Below are positions 30,901 through 40,907 of a stretch of 64,000 nt of DNA, one piece after another. Source of the stretch: Wyeomyia smithii (Eukaryota > Arthropoda > Insecta > Diptera > Culicidae); the NCBI RefSeq assembly GCF_029784165.1, contig NC_073695.1, positions 13,887,286 to 13,951,285 on the forward strand, read 5' to 3'. Each line of letters begins with the position of its first letter. Position 1 is the first letter of the stretch. Position numbers and translations under genes: made by a program. The notes below the pieces were generated by a model. That model was given only the letters and a program-made list of their open reading frames with translations. It was not told where the DNA came from and searched no databases.

Positions 30901-31508
30901 CAGGCTCACTGTTCGGTGGCAGATACACACAGCAGGCAATTAAATCAAATTTTTCTAACGAGATTCGAACAATAACCTGCTCCAGCATGATCGCTGTCTG
31001 CGACACAAACAGCAGTGCTACGAAATTCATTCTTAACGGCAATAAGAACTCCTTCGCCGCGCCTGTGCTGGCTGGTCTGTGTGTTTCTATCTCATCGATA
31101 AATGGCATAATTGTGTGTAAGTTCCGAATTGCGGATATCATGGTGCAACCAAGTTTCTGTAAGGGCGATGACGTCATAGTCACACTGAGACAGGGCCAGC
31201 GGTAATTTATTGGTTTTTGTACGGAGGCCTCGCACGTTTTGTTGGTAGAAAGTCAAAGAGCGATTTGCGATAGCGGGAACAATGTGATCTTGGTTATTTT
31301 GATTCGAAATTCGATGAGCTGGACATAATGTCTCATTGTGCGAAAGGTTTGTTATTTGTTCGTTGTGAGCAGTAGAACGGTCTAAGTGGCGGTAGCTAAA
31401 TGGAGATAATGCGGTGACGTTACGATCGCTTCCTCTCTGATGTTGATTGGAAGCTAAAGGGAACGCGCGTGTTCGAAGTGCGTTGGGAGTCAAATTGTCG
31501 GAAAACAA
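30890..31508 (-). pseudogene. Element C: endonuclease N-terminal region
   Basis: The first frame (31092-31508) has SLTFYQQNVRGLRTKTNKL (catalytic Asn) and YDVIALTETWLHHDI (catalytic Glu). The next frame continues with AAKEFLLPLRMNFVALLFVS and FDLIACCVYLPPNSEPAL. The endonuclease stops there, about half complete, and is joined to the RT C-terminus. At least one frameshift lies near 31090. Upstream sequence reaches the insertion point of the I-like element at 31517-31531. Confidence 0.75.
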
Positions 31509-31516
31509 TACTTTTT

Positions 31517-31531
31517 TGCCATGTCGATTTT
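31517..31531. repeat. Target duplication of I-like insertion, left
   Basis: TGCCATGTCGATTTT; the partner at 36241-36255 is TGCCACGTCGATTTT (one mismatch in 15). Confidence 0.8.
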
Positions 31532-31923
31532 TTTTTCTTCATCTATAGTTTATTTGACACGGCACAAATACAATTCAATGTTTAACGGCGCCAATTATAT
31601 CTGGTAGCTTACTTTCTAATGTATCTTAATAACTAAAAGCAAATTTTCTATCCTCGCTGCCGACAACGAGCTGGAACTAAATCTAACTTAAAGCTAGAAT
31701 GTTTTGCATTAAAAGCACAGGTTTGCTGTTTGATGGTTTTCATTGCCATAGGTAAGCAGCATATTGAATTTGTTTCGCTGCTGGGCCAAGATATTACGGA
31801 CTGGCATATTGGGTTGTTTCCATCGGGCCTTGAGAGTATCGTGCGGGTCTAGTTGCTGTTTCCGGATCCGGGGTCTTAACGTGTTCTTGTCGTTTGGTTG
31901 GATGTAGGCGGAAGGGGATAGGA

Positions 31924-33204
31924 CTAAACTGGGGCGTGGATGGATTTCAGGAAAACGTTTATAAGGGACATGTAGGATAGGTCACGGCTCGCCAAGACAT
32001 CGCGAACAGGAACAGCCGGCTGCCTACCTTCGGCCTGCAGGGAAGCTATTAATCTAGACCTGGCGTCACGGTGTACAGGGCATGACCAAACAACGTGCTC
32101 TATGTCGTGATAACCTTCACCACAGGCACAGATACCACTCTCCCCGAGCCCAACACGACGGAGATGCGCGTCAAATCTATAGTGATTGGACATAAGCCGG
32201 GACATCACGCAAATGAAATCCCGACCTACATCCAACCCCTTGAACCACGGATTCGTCGATACCTTGGGGATTATGGAATGTAACCACCTTCCCAGTTCCC
32301 CCTTGGTCCAAGAATTTTGCCAACTGATGATCGTATTCTGACGTACAAGTGCGAAAAATTCATCAAAGGCAATTGGTCTTTCATCAATATCACCGTTTGT
32401 TGCGCCCACCTTAGCCAAAGAGTCCGCTTTCTCATTACCCGGTATCGAGCAGTGATAAGGGACCCACGCTAAGGTAATCTGATACGATTTTTCGGATAAA
32501 GCACTCAGCTGTTCCCGTATTTTCCCCAGGAAATACGGAGAGTGCTTAACATCTTTCATCGATCGGAGAGCCTCAATGGAACTGAGACTGTCCGTAAAGA
32601 TGAAATAATGGTCCGTGGGCATTCTTTCGATAATCCCTAGGGTGTACTGAATTGCAGCTAATTCTGCGACGTGAACAGAAGCAGGATTATCGAGCTTATG
32701 GGAGACGGTTAAATTGTTATTGAAAATACCGAAGCCAGTGGACCCATCAAGAAGTGATCCGTCAGTGTAAAACATATTGTCGCAGTTGATGTTTCGATAT
32801 TTATTGGAAAAAATTTTAGGGATCTGCTGCACGCGTAAATGATCCGGGATTCCACTTGTTTCTTCTATCATGGATGTATCGAAAAACATAGTAGAATCAG
32901 AAGTATTTGATAAGTCAACACGATTTGGAATATTCGAAGAAGGGTTAATATTTTGGGACATGTGATTGAAATACAATGTCATAAAACGGGTTTGAGAATT
33001 AAGTTCGATTAACCTTTCAAAATTTTCAACCACAGGACGGTTCAAGACCTCACATTTGATAAGAATGCGAGAAGACAGGCTCCAGAAGCGGTTTTTCAAT
33101 GGTAGTACTCCAGCTAAGATCTCCAAACTCATCGTATGGGTCGATTGCATGCAACCCAAGGCGATACGCAAACAACGATATTGTATTCGCTCCAGTTTGA
33201 TCAT
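31924..33204 (-). pseudogene. I-like minus copy: RT C-terminus and RNase H
   Basis: An open frame of 426 codons. The N-terminal part (LERIQYRCLRIALGCMQST, LEILAGVLPLKNRFW) is the region after the RT core. RNase H follows with all four acidic residues visible: MFYTDGSLLDGSTG (Asp), VHVAELAAIQYTLG (Glu), YFIFTDSLSSIEAL (Asp) and WVPYHCSIPGNEKADSLAK (His and Asp). The C-terminus has a Cys/His motif (GICACGEGYHDIEHVVWSC). The corresponding plus copy is at 44799-45707. The RT palm that should precede it was deleted. Confidence 0.85.
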
Positions 33205-33493
33205 TTACATAAAAGTTGTAAAGAAGGGGGCTTAAACATGAGCCCTGGGGAAGACCCATGTAGCTAATGCGAAAAGTTGCCAAATCGCCGTGCGTAAAAT
33301 GCATGTGCTTTTCGGACAACAAATTGTGCAAAAAATTGTTCAAAATTGGAGAAAATCCTTGTCGGTGAAGTTTACCCGAAAGAATGTCAATAGAAACGGA
33401 ATCAAAAGCCCCTTAATGTCCAAGAACGCAGACGCCATTTGTTCTTTGCGAGCATACGCCAGCTGAATATCTGTTGAAAGCAACGCAAGACAA
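33050..33493 (-). pseudogene. I-like minus copy: RT middle, with deletion
   Basis: Contains NNFLHNLLSEKHMHFTHGD, ISYMGLPQGSCLSPLLYNF (motif B) and YVND, then jumps to QTGANTISLFAYRLGLHAID. That last segment is an out-of-frame reading of sequence downstream of RT, so the FADD-equivalent motif C is deleted. Upstream, 33344-33493 retains motif A-region similarity in broken frames. Confidence 0.75.
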
Positions 33494-34018
33494 TCATTCG
33501 TCCCTTTGGCACCAATGGTCTAAACGACGGAGTATCATTTTTTCCATCAATTTCCGGATACAGGATAGCATTGCAATCGGCCTATAAGAGTTGTGATCAG
33601 AAGCTGGTTTCCCTGGTTTTTGGATGGCGATCACCTTCACTTGCCTCCAATCCTGCGGTACAATGTTTTGCTCCAGGAACTTATTGAACAAGGTCAACAA
33701 GCGCCTCTTGGCATTGCCGGGTAGATTCTTCAACAAGTTGAATTTGATTCTATCTAACCCGGGCGCGTTATTGTTACAGGACAGGAGGGCAACTGAAAAT
33801 TCTGCCATCGTAAAAGGTGATTTTATCGCGTCGTGGCCCGGCGACGCATCGCGAACAAAGTTTTGCGCAGGAACAGAGTCCGGACATACTTTCCTGGCAA
33901 AATCAAATATCCACCGACTTGAAGACTCCTCGCTTTCGTTGACCGTTACGCGATTCCGCATTCTTCGGGCTGTGTTCCAAAGAGTGCTCATCGATGTCTC
34001 CCTCGACGTCTCGTTCAC
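33494..34018 (-). pseudogene. I-like minus copy: RT N-terminal region
   Basis: Starts VNETSRETSMSTLWNTARRM (with an upstream start) and includes NNNAPGLDRIKFNLLKNLPG, DWRQVKVIAIQKPGKPAS and NSYRPIAMLSCIRKLMEKM. It ends at RRLDHWCQRDE, where a deletion relative to the plus copy (DHWVESNG...) shifts the frame to a stop. Confidence 0.8.
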
Positions 34019-34757
34019 GAACCGACGCCAATATTCGCGTTTCTTTGCTTAAGCCAGGCTTTTAAGCTTGGTATTAAGCTCCGAATACCGTATATAGTCG
34101 TCGGGTATACCTCCCTTCTGGAAGGCCAAAAACGCGTCGGATCTTTGCGTGTAGACATCGGGGGCGCGGGCTTGGGCGCGCTGGAGGTTTCGGGATACGT
34201 GTCATTTCGCCGTTGTTTAAAATAGTCATGTCGAAGTCATCGCAAAGGTTATAGATTAAAGAGGAGCGGTTATCATTGAAAGGGGAACCCCAAGCCACGC
34301 CATGAGAGTTGACGTCTCCCAAAATCAAACGTGGCGAGGGAAGAAGTTCTATTAAATCAAAGAGCAGCCGTTGGCCAACCTGTGCTCTGGGAGGAATATA
34401 TATTGAGGCAATACAAAGCTCTTTACCTTGTATTGTCATTTGACATGCGACAACTTCGATGCCTGGAATCGAGGGGAGGTTAATACGATAGAAAGAATAG
34501 CACTTTTTAATCCCTAAAAGTACTTCTCCATATGGGGTGTCTCGATCAAGGCGAATAATATTAAAATCATGGAAGTTGAGATCAATATTTGAAGTAAGCC
34601 AAGTTTCACAAAGGGAAAATGCATCGCATTTGTTTTTATTTATCAAAACTTTAAACGAATCAATTTTTGGTAAAATACTTCTACAATTCCACTGTAAGAC
34701 AGAGATAGAATCCTTCATATACGCAGTTGAATTAGGCATCGAAGGATACAATCGCTG
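34019..34757 (-). pseudogene. I-like minus copy: endonuclease, truncated
   Basis: ORF2 start region: MPNSTAYMKDSISVLQWNCR (catalytic Asn), FSLCETWLTSNID (Glu), LILGDVNSHGVAWGSP. It ends at RIPKPPARPS, then jumps to sequence corresponding to DVYTQRSDAF of the plus copy in another frame. About 355 bases are missing, including the SDH catalytic pair. GDVN replaces the GDFN seen in the plus copy. The Met used here is the one overlapping the ORF1 stop, as in the plus copy. Confidence 0.8.
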
Positions 34758-35802
34758 CAAGGAGGGGCAATTGGGCAGTCAACTGCTTCAAAAATGATCT
34801 AACTGTTGGGAGAAATGCGGTAAGAAAAATTTTAATTGGATCGGGTACATTGAAATTTTCAAAAATCCAGTCCACAATGTCAGAAAATTTCACTAATCCA
34901 GAGTTTGTTTCATCAACTGGATGTGCAAAAGGAACAACTGGGGTTTTAGATGTTCCTGGCAGTGCTGGGAACTCCTTCTGGGACTTTAAATTTGCAAGCC
35001 CAGGAGGAGTTTGCTTCGGTTTTCCGCAGCACTGTTTGGTTTGTTCGTACTTTTCATTACACTTTGGGAAATCTTAGGACCTTTACGGGGAAGTTTTGGA
35101 GAAGAAACATTTTTCCTCTTCCTAGACTCCCCAGGATTGGCATAAGATGTTCCCGCTGGTGAATCGTCAGAATCGGTTTCATCAGAGGACAACAGATCAA
35201 AGGGGTTCGATGTTATGGTAGAAGTGGTCACGGTCTTCTTCAGCATCTCAGCGTAAGAACGCTTTGAACGCTCCTTAAGTGACCGCTTGATTTTATCTCT
35301 GCGCTGCATGGACACCGGGCATGTGGAGAGCTCATGCTGATTTTCCCCGCAGTGAATACATTTTTCAGCATTAACACTGCAAGAATCTTCCGCATGAGTC
35401 TCCCCACACTTGCTACATCGTGCCTTATTGCAGCAGTAGGCGGCTGTGTGGCCTAACTGCTTGCAATTGGTGCAATTCATAACACGGGGTACATACAATC
35501 GCACAGGCAGACGAACCCGGTCGATCGAGACGTGGCTAGGGAGTGCAGATCCGGCAAACGTAACGCGAAACGAGTCTGACGGAGTGTAAACTTTTTTACC
35601 GTCGACGAGAGACATGGACCGCAATTGCTTACAATCCAAAATCTTCGCCTGTGTTTCGGTATTTTTGAAGCAACCGGTTGCGCTTTTTAGGATACACTCG
35701 AGGGGAGACTGGAGAATGAACAGGGGAGGGGGTAACAGAAGGGTCAGGGTCAGGGGGGTTCGGGAATGGTGGCACGGGAGGCGAGGGATCTATATCCATC
35801 GC
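34745..35802 (-). pseudogene. I-like minus copy: ORF1 with three zinc knuckles
   Basis: The start ATG is at about 35802 (MDIDPSPP, matching MDVDPSPP in the plus copy). A large deletion near 35700 joins the Pro-rich N-terminus to VECILKSATGCFKN. The frame 34986-35639 then contains KVYTPSDSFRVTFAGSALPS, followed by CCHC knuckles CTNCKQLGHTAAYC, CSKCGETHAEDSC and CIHCGENQHELSTC. The Lys/Arg/Ser-rich tail (IKRSLKERSKRSYAEML, SSDETDSDDSPAG) follows. The C-terminal part below 34986 is in shifted frames. ORF1 proteins of this type bind the element RNA. This copy preserves the knuckles that the plus copy lacks. Confidence 0.8.
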
Positions 35803-36240
35803 GCTAAATGTAGCGCACTAGCGCACTAGCGCCGACAAGAACACGTACCTGTTTACTTCTTCCCTCCAGCAGTGGTTGTCCGATCGCTCGAAGCTGCACC
35901 CAAAGCAGCCAGCAGCACCAGTACAGCAGCACCAATACAGCCACCAGCAGTGAGCCGGGTGTGAGATCACTCAGCACAGCGACACGATTCGACTGTCAAC
36001 TGATGGCCTTGAATTAGAAAGATCTATTCACTGTGCACAGATCAAAACTGCAGCTGGTATTTTGCACCAATACAGCCAAAGTTGCGAGCCGGGTACAGAA
36101 CGTAGCGACACAACTCACAATCTAGTTGGCCTTTAGCGCGAATAATACACTCTTTTGTTTGGCTATTCGTACACACGGACCGGATTGTAATAGAACGACC
36201 ACTTTGCACGTCCGTTTCTGTCGAGTGTTCGACGCGGAAA

Positions 36241-36255
36241 TGCCACGTCGATTTT
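36241..36255. repeat. Target duplication of I-like insertion, right
   Basis: TGCCACGTCGATTTT, one mismatch to 31517-31531. The minus-strand sequence on this side reads into element C ORF1. Confidence 0.8.
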
Positions 36256-37050
36256 GATAGAGCTAAATCTTTCAGCTGTGTATCGACACCAGCTTTAAAG
36301 GAGACAAATGTGAGTTCGTCAAGTGATTTTCCTTTAGGAACTAGTTTAACGACTTGTACAGCCTCACGAGTTTTTCTACTTGTTGCACTGTTGCTTTAGG
36401 TTCGAAACCAGACAGGTATAACCAACAAAGCTGATCCTTTCTAGCAGCAGCCAACGGTATTGTATCATCTGCTTCGATATTTTTGGTACCTTCACAAGTA
36501 TTCACGCGCTGCGGTGATTCGTCAGGAATTAATAATCGTGGCCTTTTACGCAGGTTTAACGTGAGCTGCGATCTAGGAAGATGAGGTGCAGTTGGCAGCG
36601 GCGTTCGCTCAAGTGTTGTGTTGATTTTTGCAGTGTTTAATGCGACTTCTTTCCTCAGCTCATCCAGCACTTTGTTCTGCTCGTCGGCAATTGACTGCAT
36701 AGCGATGTTTGTGGATGTGATCGCTTGACGAAAACAAGCGTTTGCCATCATTTTAGTGCAAGCTTTGCACATCCAAAACAATTGGGAACAACTCGCTACA
36801 GTATCCCGCGTTTCTGCTGACATGTGAGCTTCATGTGGAAAGAAGACTTGCAGAAGCCACTGCACACAATTTCATCTGGCTTTTCTAAGCCGCAGGCACA
36901 AGCACAACAAACCGACTCCATTGCTTTTTCGCGAAATCGACGATCAATCTTACGGTAGCGTAGTTTTTTTGGCAATTCTTCCCTAATGATCATTTAAAAA
37001 CGTTGTACTCCAAATAACACCGATGAGTTGCAATAAGAAGCGACCACAGG
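36256..37050 (-). pseudogene. Element C: ORF1 with PHD-type finger
   Basis: The start is probably the ATG at about 36921 (MESVCCACACGLEKPDEIVC). The Cys/His spacing CCACAC, VCSGFC, FH then FWMCKAC is PHD-like, as in ORF1 proteins of several CR1/Jockey-group elements. A frameshift lies between HMK and HMSAETRDTV. The second frame (36341-36865) continues through CKACTKMMANACF, a Leu/Glu/Lys segment likely to coil (DEQNKVLDELRKEV), and LCWLYLSGFEPKATVQQVEK. A third frame to 36256 reads VKLVPKGKSLDELTF and VDTQLKDLALSKSTW, cut by the I-like insertion. The same ORF resumes at 31516. Confidence 0.75.
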
Positions 37051-37594
37051 GCAGTAATTAGCACAGAAATAATCCAGAAAACGTAGAAAAAACGGTAAAT
37101 TAGCAATGAGTGAAACAATAACCAACCGATTTGTTTACCTTCACACACATATCTAAGATAGTTTATCATAATCTTGGTTTCTAATATTCAAAGAATTATT
37201 GAATAGAAGAAGTTTGCTTCGAACTTACCACTTACGATCACTTTCGAATGCAAGTTACGTAGCCAGCAGCCATACGTATTTCTCCGTAAACATTGTGGTC
37301 GTGGCTTTGCACGTAACCCCTCGTTTGTTATTTTGGCGGTGAAGAGGTGCTCTGCCAACAACTAAGTTTTAGCAACCTTCAACATTATTTTCGAATGACT
37401 TAATGCTCTTGTACAGGGTTACCAATAATTACTAAAATTAACCGTTTCAAATCATCACATCATTGATTGATTAACCCCAATCGAGTGTATGTCCTAGCAG
37501 CGCAATTCTCGCTAAAACCAGGCCATAAGACCTTATATACATATGGCTACTACGTTGATTGTGCGGAGTGCATTAAATACTTAAATTTTTCAAT

Positions 37595-37625
<31 letters not shown>

Positions 37626-38125
37626 TTTTTTTTTTTTTTGGTAGGTTAACACGAATGCTCACGAAACTTTTTAATTGCATCTTATTGCATTTTTTCTCAT
37701 TCTTCAAATGCTTGTTTCTGGTTGAAAATTGGTAGTTGAAAACAGGATCAAAATATCATTTTACTGATATAATCCAAGATGGCGGCCAAAATTCTTTCAA
37801 TTCTTTCTTTTTCTTCTTTCACTCCATATGAAAGCCCAATCATTCATCTTTACAGAAATGTGCTACTTGTGATAGGTTCCATAACCAATTTCAGAGATAG
37901 AGCTCTAATAAAACATCAAGAGTTACTTAAATTTCAACTTTTCTAGAAACTATCTCATCCCTTGATGACCGAGGGGTCAACAAATTTAATTAAACAAAAA
38001 TGGCGTTTTCATTTTTTCTTAATTTCTAACAACTATGTGCATTTACATGAAGTTCGCAAAACCTTGTGCACCTAGTGGCCTAGTTTCAGCGAGAATTGCT
38101 CAACTAACCTATTGCAAGAAAAACA
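37051..38125. other. Non-coding, low-complexity
   Basis: Includes a TTTTATTTTATTTTATTTTT microsatellite (about 37596-37640) and GGTCGTGGCTTTGCACGTAA (37291), shared with 23168. No gene. Confidence 0.4.
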
Positions 38126-38129
38126 TTAA

Positions 38130-38257
38130 CCCTCTAGTGCCCAAATTATTTTTTTTTTTTTAATCACTATAAAGCTTTATAAACATTTTTTAAGTTCTTA
38201 TTGCTTTTTAGAGGTTCAACTGAAGACCGTCTAAAGGCGGCACTGGGCACTAGAGGG
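38130..38257. mobile_element. piggyBac-like MITE
   Basis: 128 bp, flanked by TTAA at 38126-38129 and 38258-38261. The inverted ends are perfect over 14 bases: CCCTCTAGTGCCCA and TGGGCACTAGAGGG. A TTAA target with CCC-starting ends is the piggyBac signature. A truncated relative lies at 13272-13380. Confidence 0.85.
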
Positions 38258-38261
38258 TTAA

Positions 38262-38619
38262 TATAAGACAGGCTGTCGTAATTCTATAATTCTACTTTCA
38301 TCATTCTGTCGTGTGTCATACACAACATCTTTAACTTTTTTCAATGCTTAATCAAATCACGAAAATCACTTTTTTCCGTGGTAACCGAAATAACGTAAGT
38401 AAAAAATAAGAAAAAAAACCTAAATTAATCCACCTAGCGGTCAGACCCAGCCTTTCTCATTCAAACCTTTATTTGTAAAAATAGATTTACAAGAACGCTT
38501 CAATCCAATAAATGTATTTTCACTCTTTAGGTTCTAAAATATTGAATATATGATAGTTTGAGACCACTCCCTCTTCTGGAAGGGTGGGGTCCCATACAAA
38601 TTAAACATAAATTTCTGCA
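38262..38619. other. Non-coding gap
   Basis: Nothing recognised. Confidence 0.35.
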
Positions 38620-38860
38620 CAAATCAAATTTCTGCACATCTCGAGAACTAATCAACTAAATGGAACCAAATTTGGCAGGTAAATGTTTTTAGAGGTAACA
38701 AATATGTCCATAATGGTGCGACTCCCCTCCCTTCTCTGGAATAGAAGGGTTCCATACAAATGAAACACAGATTTCTGCACATCTCGCGAACTAATCAACT
38801 GAATGGAACCATATTTGGCAGGTGAATGTTTTTAGTGGTAACAAATATGTTCCATAATCG
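38620..38860. repeat. Two-unit tandem repeat
   Basis: TTTCTGCACATCTCGAGAAC, TAATCAACTAAATGGAACCA and TTTGGCAGGTAAATGTTTTT occur twice, about 148 bases apart, with small changes. It adjoins the satellite array. Confidence 0.6.
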
Positions 38861-40310
38861 ACCTCAAGCAACATTTTGGATTGTAAGATGGCAACTTCCT
38901 GTTTCTGAAAAACAGCCAAAAATGGCCGATATCCACCCAATATAATAATATCCGGATCTAGAATGATACACAGGAGCTAAAATCGACCACAGATACCATT
39001 TTGAATTCTAAGATGGCGACTTCTGATTTCTGAAAAACAGCTGAAAATGACCAAATACCACCCAATATGAGTGTTTCTTTAACCAGTATGACGTTCAAAA
39101 TCCAGAAATTGTCTCCAAATACCATTATGAAATCCAAAATGGTGACTTCCGGTTTCGGAAAAACAGCGGCAAACGACCAAATACCACCCAATATGGGTAT
39201 TTCTGGAATCGTAATGATGCACTGGAGCCACAAATCGACTTCAGCCAACATTTTGAATTGTAAGATGGTGACTTCCGGTTTCTGGAAAATAGCCTGAAAC
39301 GAACGATTCCCATTAAATATGAGTATCTCCGGAACCAAAAAGATGCACAGAAGCTAAAAATTGATCACAGACACAATCTTGAATTTTAAGATGGTGACTT
39401 CCGGTGTCTAGCATACAGCCGGAAATGACCAAGTAGCATTCATTATGAATGTTTTCGGAACCAGAATTACGCCCAGATGACAGAAATTGATTTCACAGGC
39501 AATTTTAAGGCCCAAAATGACGACTTTCGGTTTCTAAAAAACAGCCCAAAGTGACCAAATACCACCCAATATGAGTATCTCCAGTGCCAGAATGTTGCAA
39601 GAAGCTAAAAATTGATCTCAGACACCATTATGAATTGTAGGATGGCAACTTATGGTTTCTGGAGAACAGCCAAAAATGGCCGATTTCCGTCTAACATGAG
39701 TATCTCCGGATCTAGAATGATACACAGCAGCTGAAATCGACTACAGACCCCATTTTGGATTCTAAGTTGGCGGTTCCTGGGAAACATCCTAAAATGATCG
39801 AATAACACCCAATATGGGTATTTTTTCAACCAGAAATTATATTAAATACCATTTTGAAATCCAAGATGGCGACTTCCGGTTTGTGAAAAACAGCCCAAAA
39901 TAACCAAATACTATCCAATATGAATATCTTTGGAACCAGAATGATGCAATGAGCTTACAATTGACCTCAGGCACCATTTTGAATTGCTAAATGGCAACTG
40001 CTAGGAAACAGTCGAAAATGACCGAATAATACTCAATATGGATATTTCCGTAATCGAGATGATGCATAGAAACCATACATTGACCCTGGACACCATTTTG
40101 AATTTAAAGACGACCACTTTTAGTTTCTGGAATATAACCAAAAATACCTCCCAATATGGGTATTTCCCGTGTCAGATTGATGCCAGAAAGTCTGCTGAAA
40201 ATGACAGAATACCACTCAATATGAATATATTCAGAATTAAGGCGATGTACAGAAGCCAAAAGTTGAGGATATTGTCATTTCGATAAAACCAATCATTTCA
40301 AACGGTTTGA
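38861..40310 (-). repeat. 126-bp satellite array, reverse copy
   Basis: The reverse complement of the 6.6-8.0 kb array. AAGATGGCGACTTCCGG-type words recur at about 38886, 39011, 39137, 39262, 39389, 39513, 39640 and 39862, period near 126. The right edge (CGATAAAACCAATCATTTCA) is the inverse of the array start near 6630, so both arrays share the same internal border. Confidence 0.8.
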
Positions 40311-40445
40311 TATTTGACTTTGATCATATCCTATGACCGATTCGTCGTGCATTTGCAGACTTTAAACACAAGCAGGTATAGTTTTAAATAGTCTTTGAAT
40401 TTCTTTTCTTTCCATAAATTTTGAGCCACATATCAATTTGTTCAT
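40311..40445. other. Short gap before I-like plus copy
   Basis: No feature recognised. No target duplication matching the right side of the I-like element was found. Confidence 0.35.
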
Positions 40446-40907
40446 TCTGTGCCGAACACGCATCAGTATCGGACGTGTGATCGGTGATCGCTCCGATAGA
40501 ATATAAAACAAAAGACGTGTGAACAAGTGTTGGTATTGTTTGCCTGGTCGAGTGAAATAAATCCGGGTTCAAGGTCGCGCCTTTGTGCAACTGTTTCGCA
40601 TCGTGACTACCAGCTGGTGCGTAAGCCGATTTGGCTGCTGGCTGAATTGTGCTACAGCAGTGGACGAGACACAAAAGAGGAAAAAGAAGAAGCCATCAGT
40701 TGACAGTTGAGTTGTATCGCTGTGTGGAGTGATCTCACACCTGGCTCGCTGCTGGTGGCTGTTTGGTGCTGCTGTATTGGTGCTGCTGTATTGGTGCTGC
40801 TGGCTGTAACGGCTGCAACTTCGAACGATCGGACAACCAACCTTACTGGAAGGGAGAAGTAAAAAGGTACGTGCTCTTGTCGGCGCTAGTGCGCTAGACT
40901 TAGCGGG
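40446..40907 (+). promoter_or_regulatory. 5' leader of I-like plus copy
   Basis: Shares GCCATCAGTTGACAG, GTGATCTCACACC, GGTGCTGCTG and TCTTGTCGGCGCTAGTGCGC with the minus-copy leader. GGTGCTGCTGTATT is tandemly repeated at about 40766-40800. Internal promoters are expected in such leaders, but no core motif is certain. Confidence 0.5.

Larger units (their letters stand above)
30130..31516 (-). mobile_element. Element C (Jockey/CR1-type non-LTR), 3' part
   Basis: The 3' portion of a minus-strand non-LTR element. Its 5' part is at 36241-37050, on the other side of an inserted I-like element. The 3' end is an A/T-rich tail, AATAAATAATTAAATAAATA on the minus strand, at about 30150. An internal deletion joins the endonuclease to the end of the RT ORF near 30895, removing the RT catalytic core. 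Confidence 0.75.
31532..36240 (-). mobile_element. I-like (MosquI-type) non-LTR element, minus copy
   Basis: A minus-strand element with ORF1 (zinc knuckles), endonuclease, RT and RNase H, flanked by 15-bp near-identical duplications. The 3' end (31532-31560) is A-rich and preceded by GTGCCGTGTCAAATAAA, shared with the plus copy at about 45870. The 5' region (35803-36240) contains a leader related to 40446-40907. It carries at least four deletions or frameshifts relative to the plus copy. RNase H places it in the I or a related clade; MosquI is the likely relative. Confidence 0.8.
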
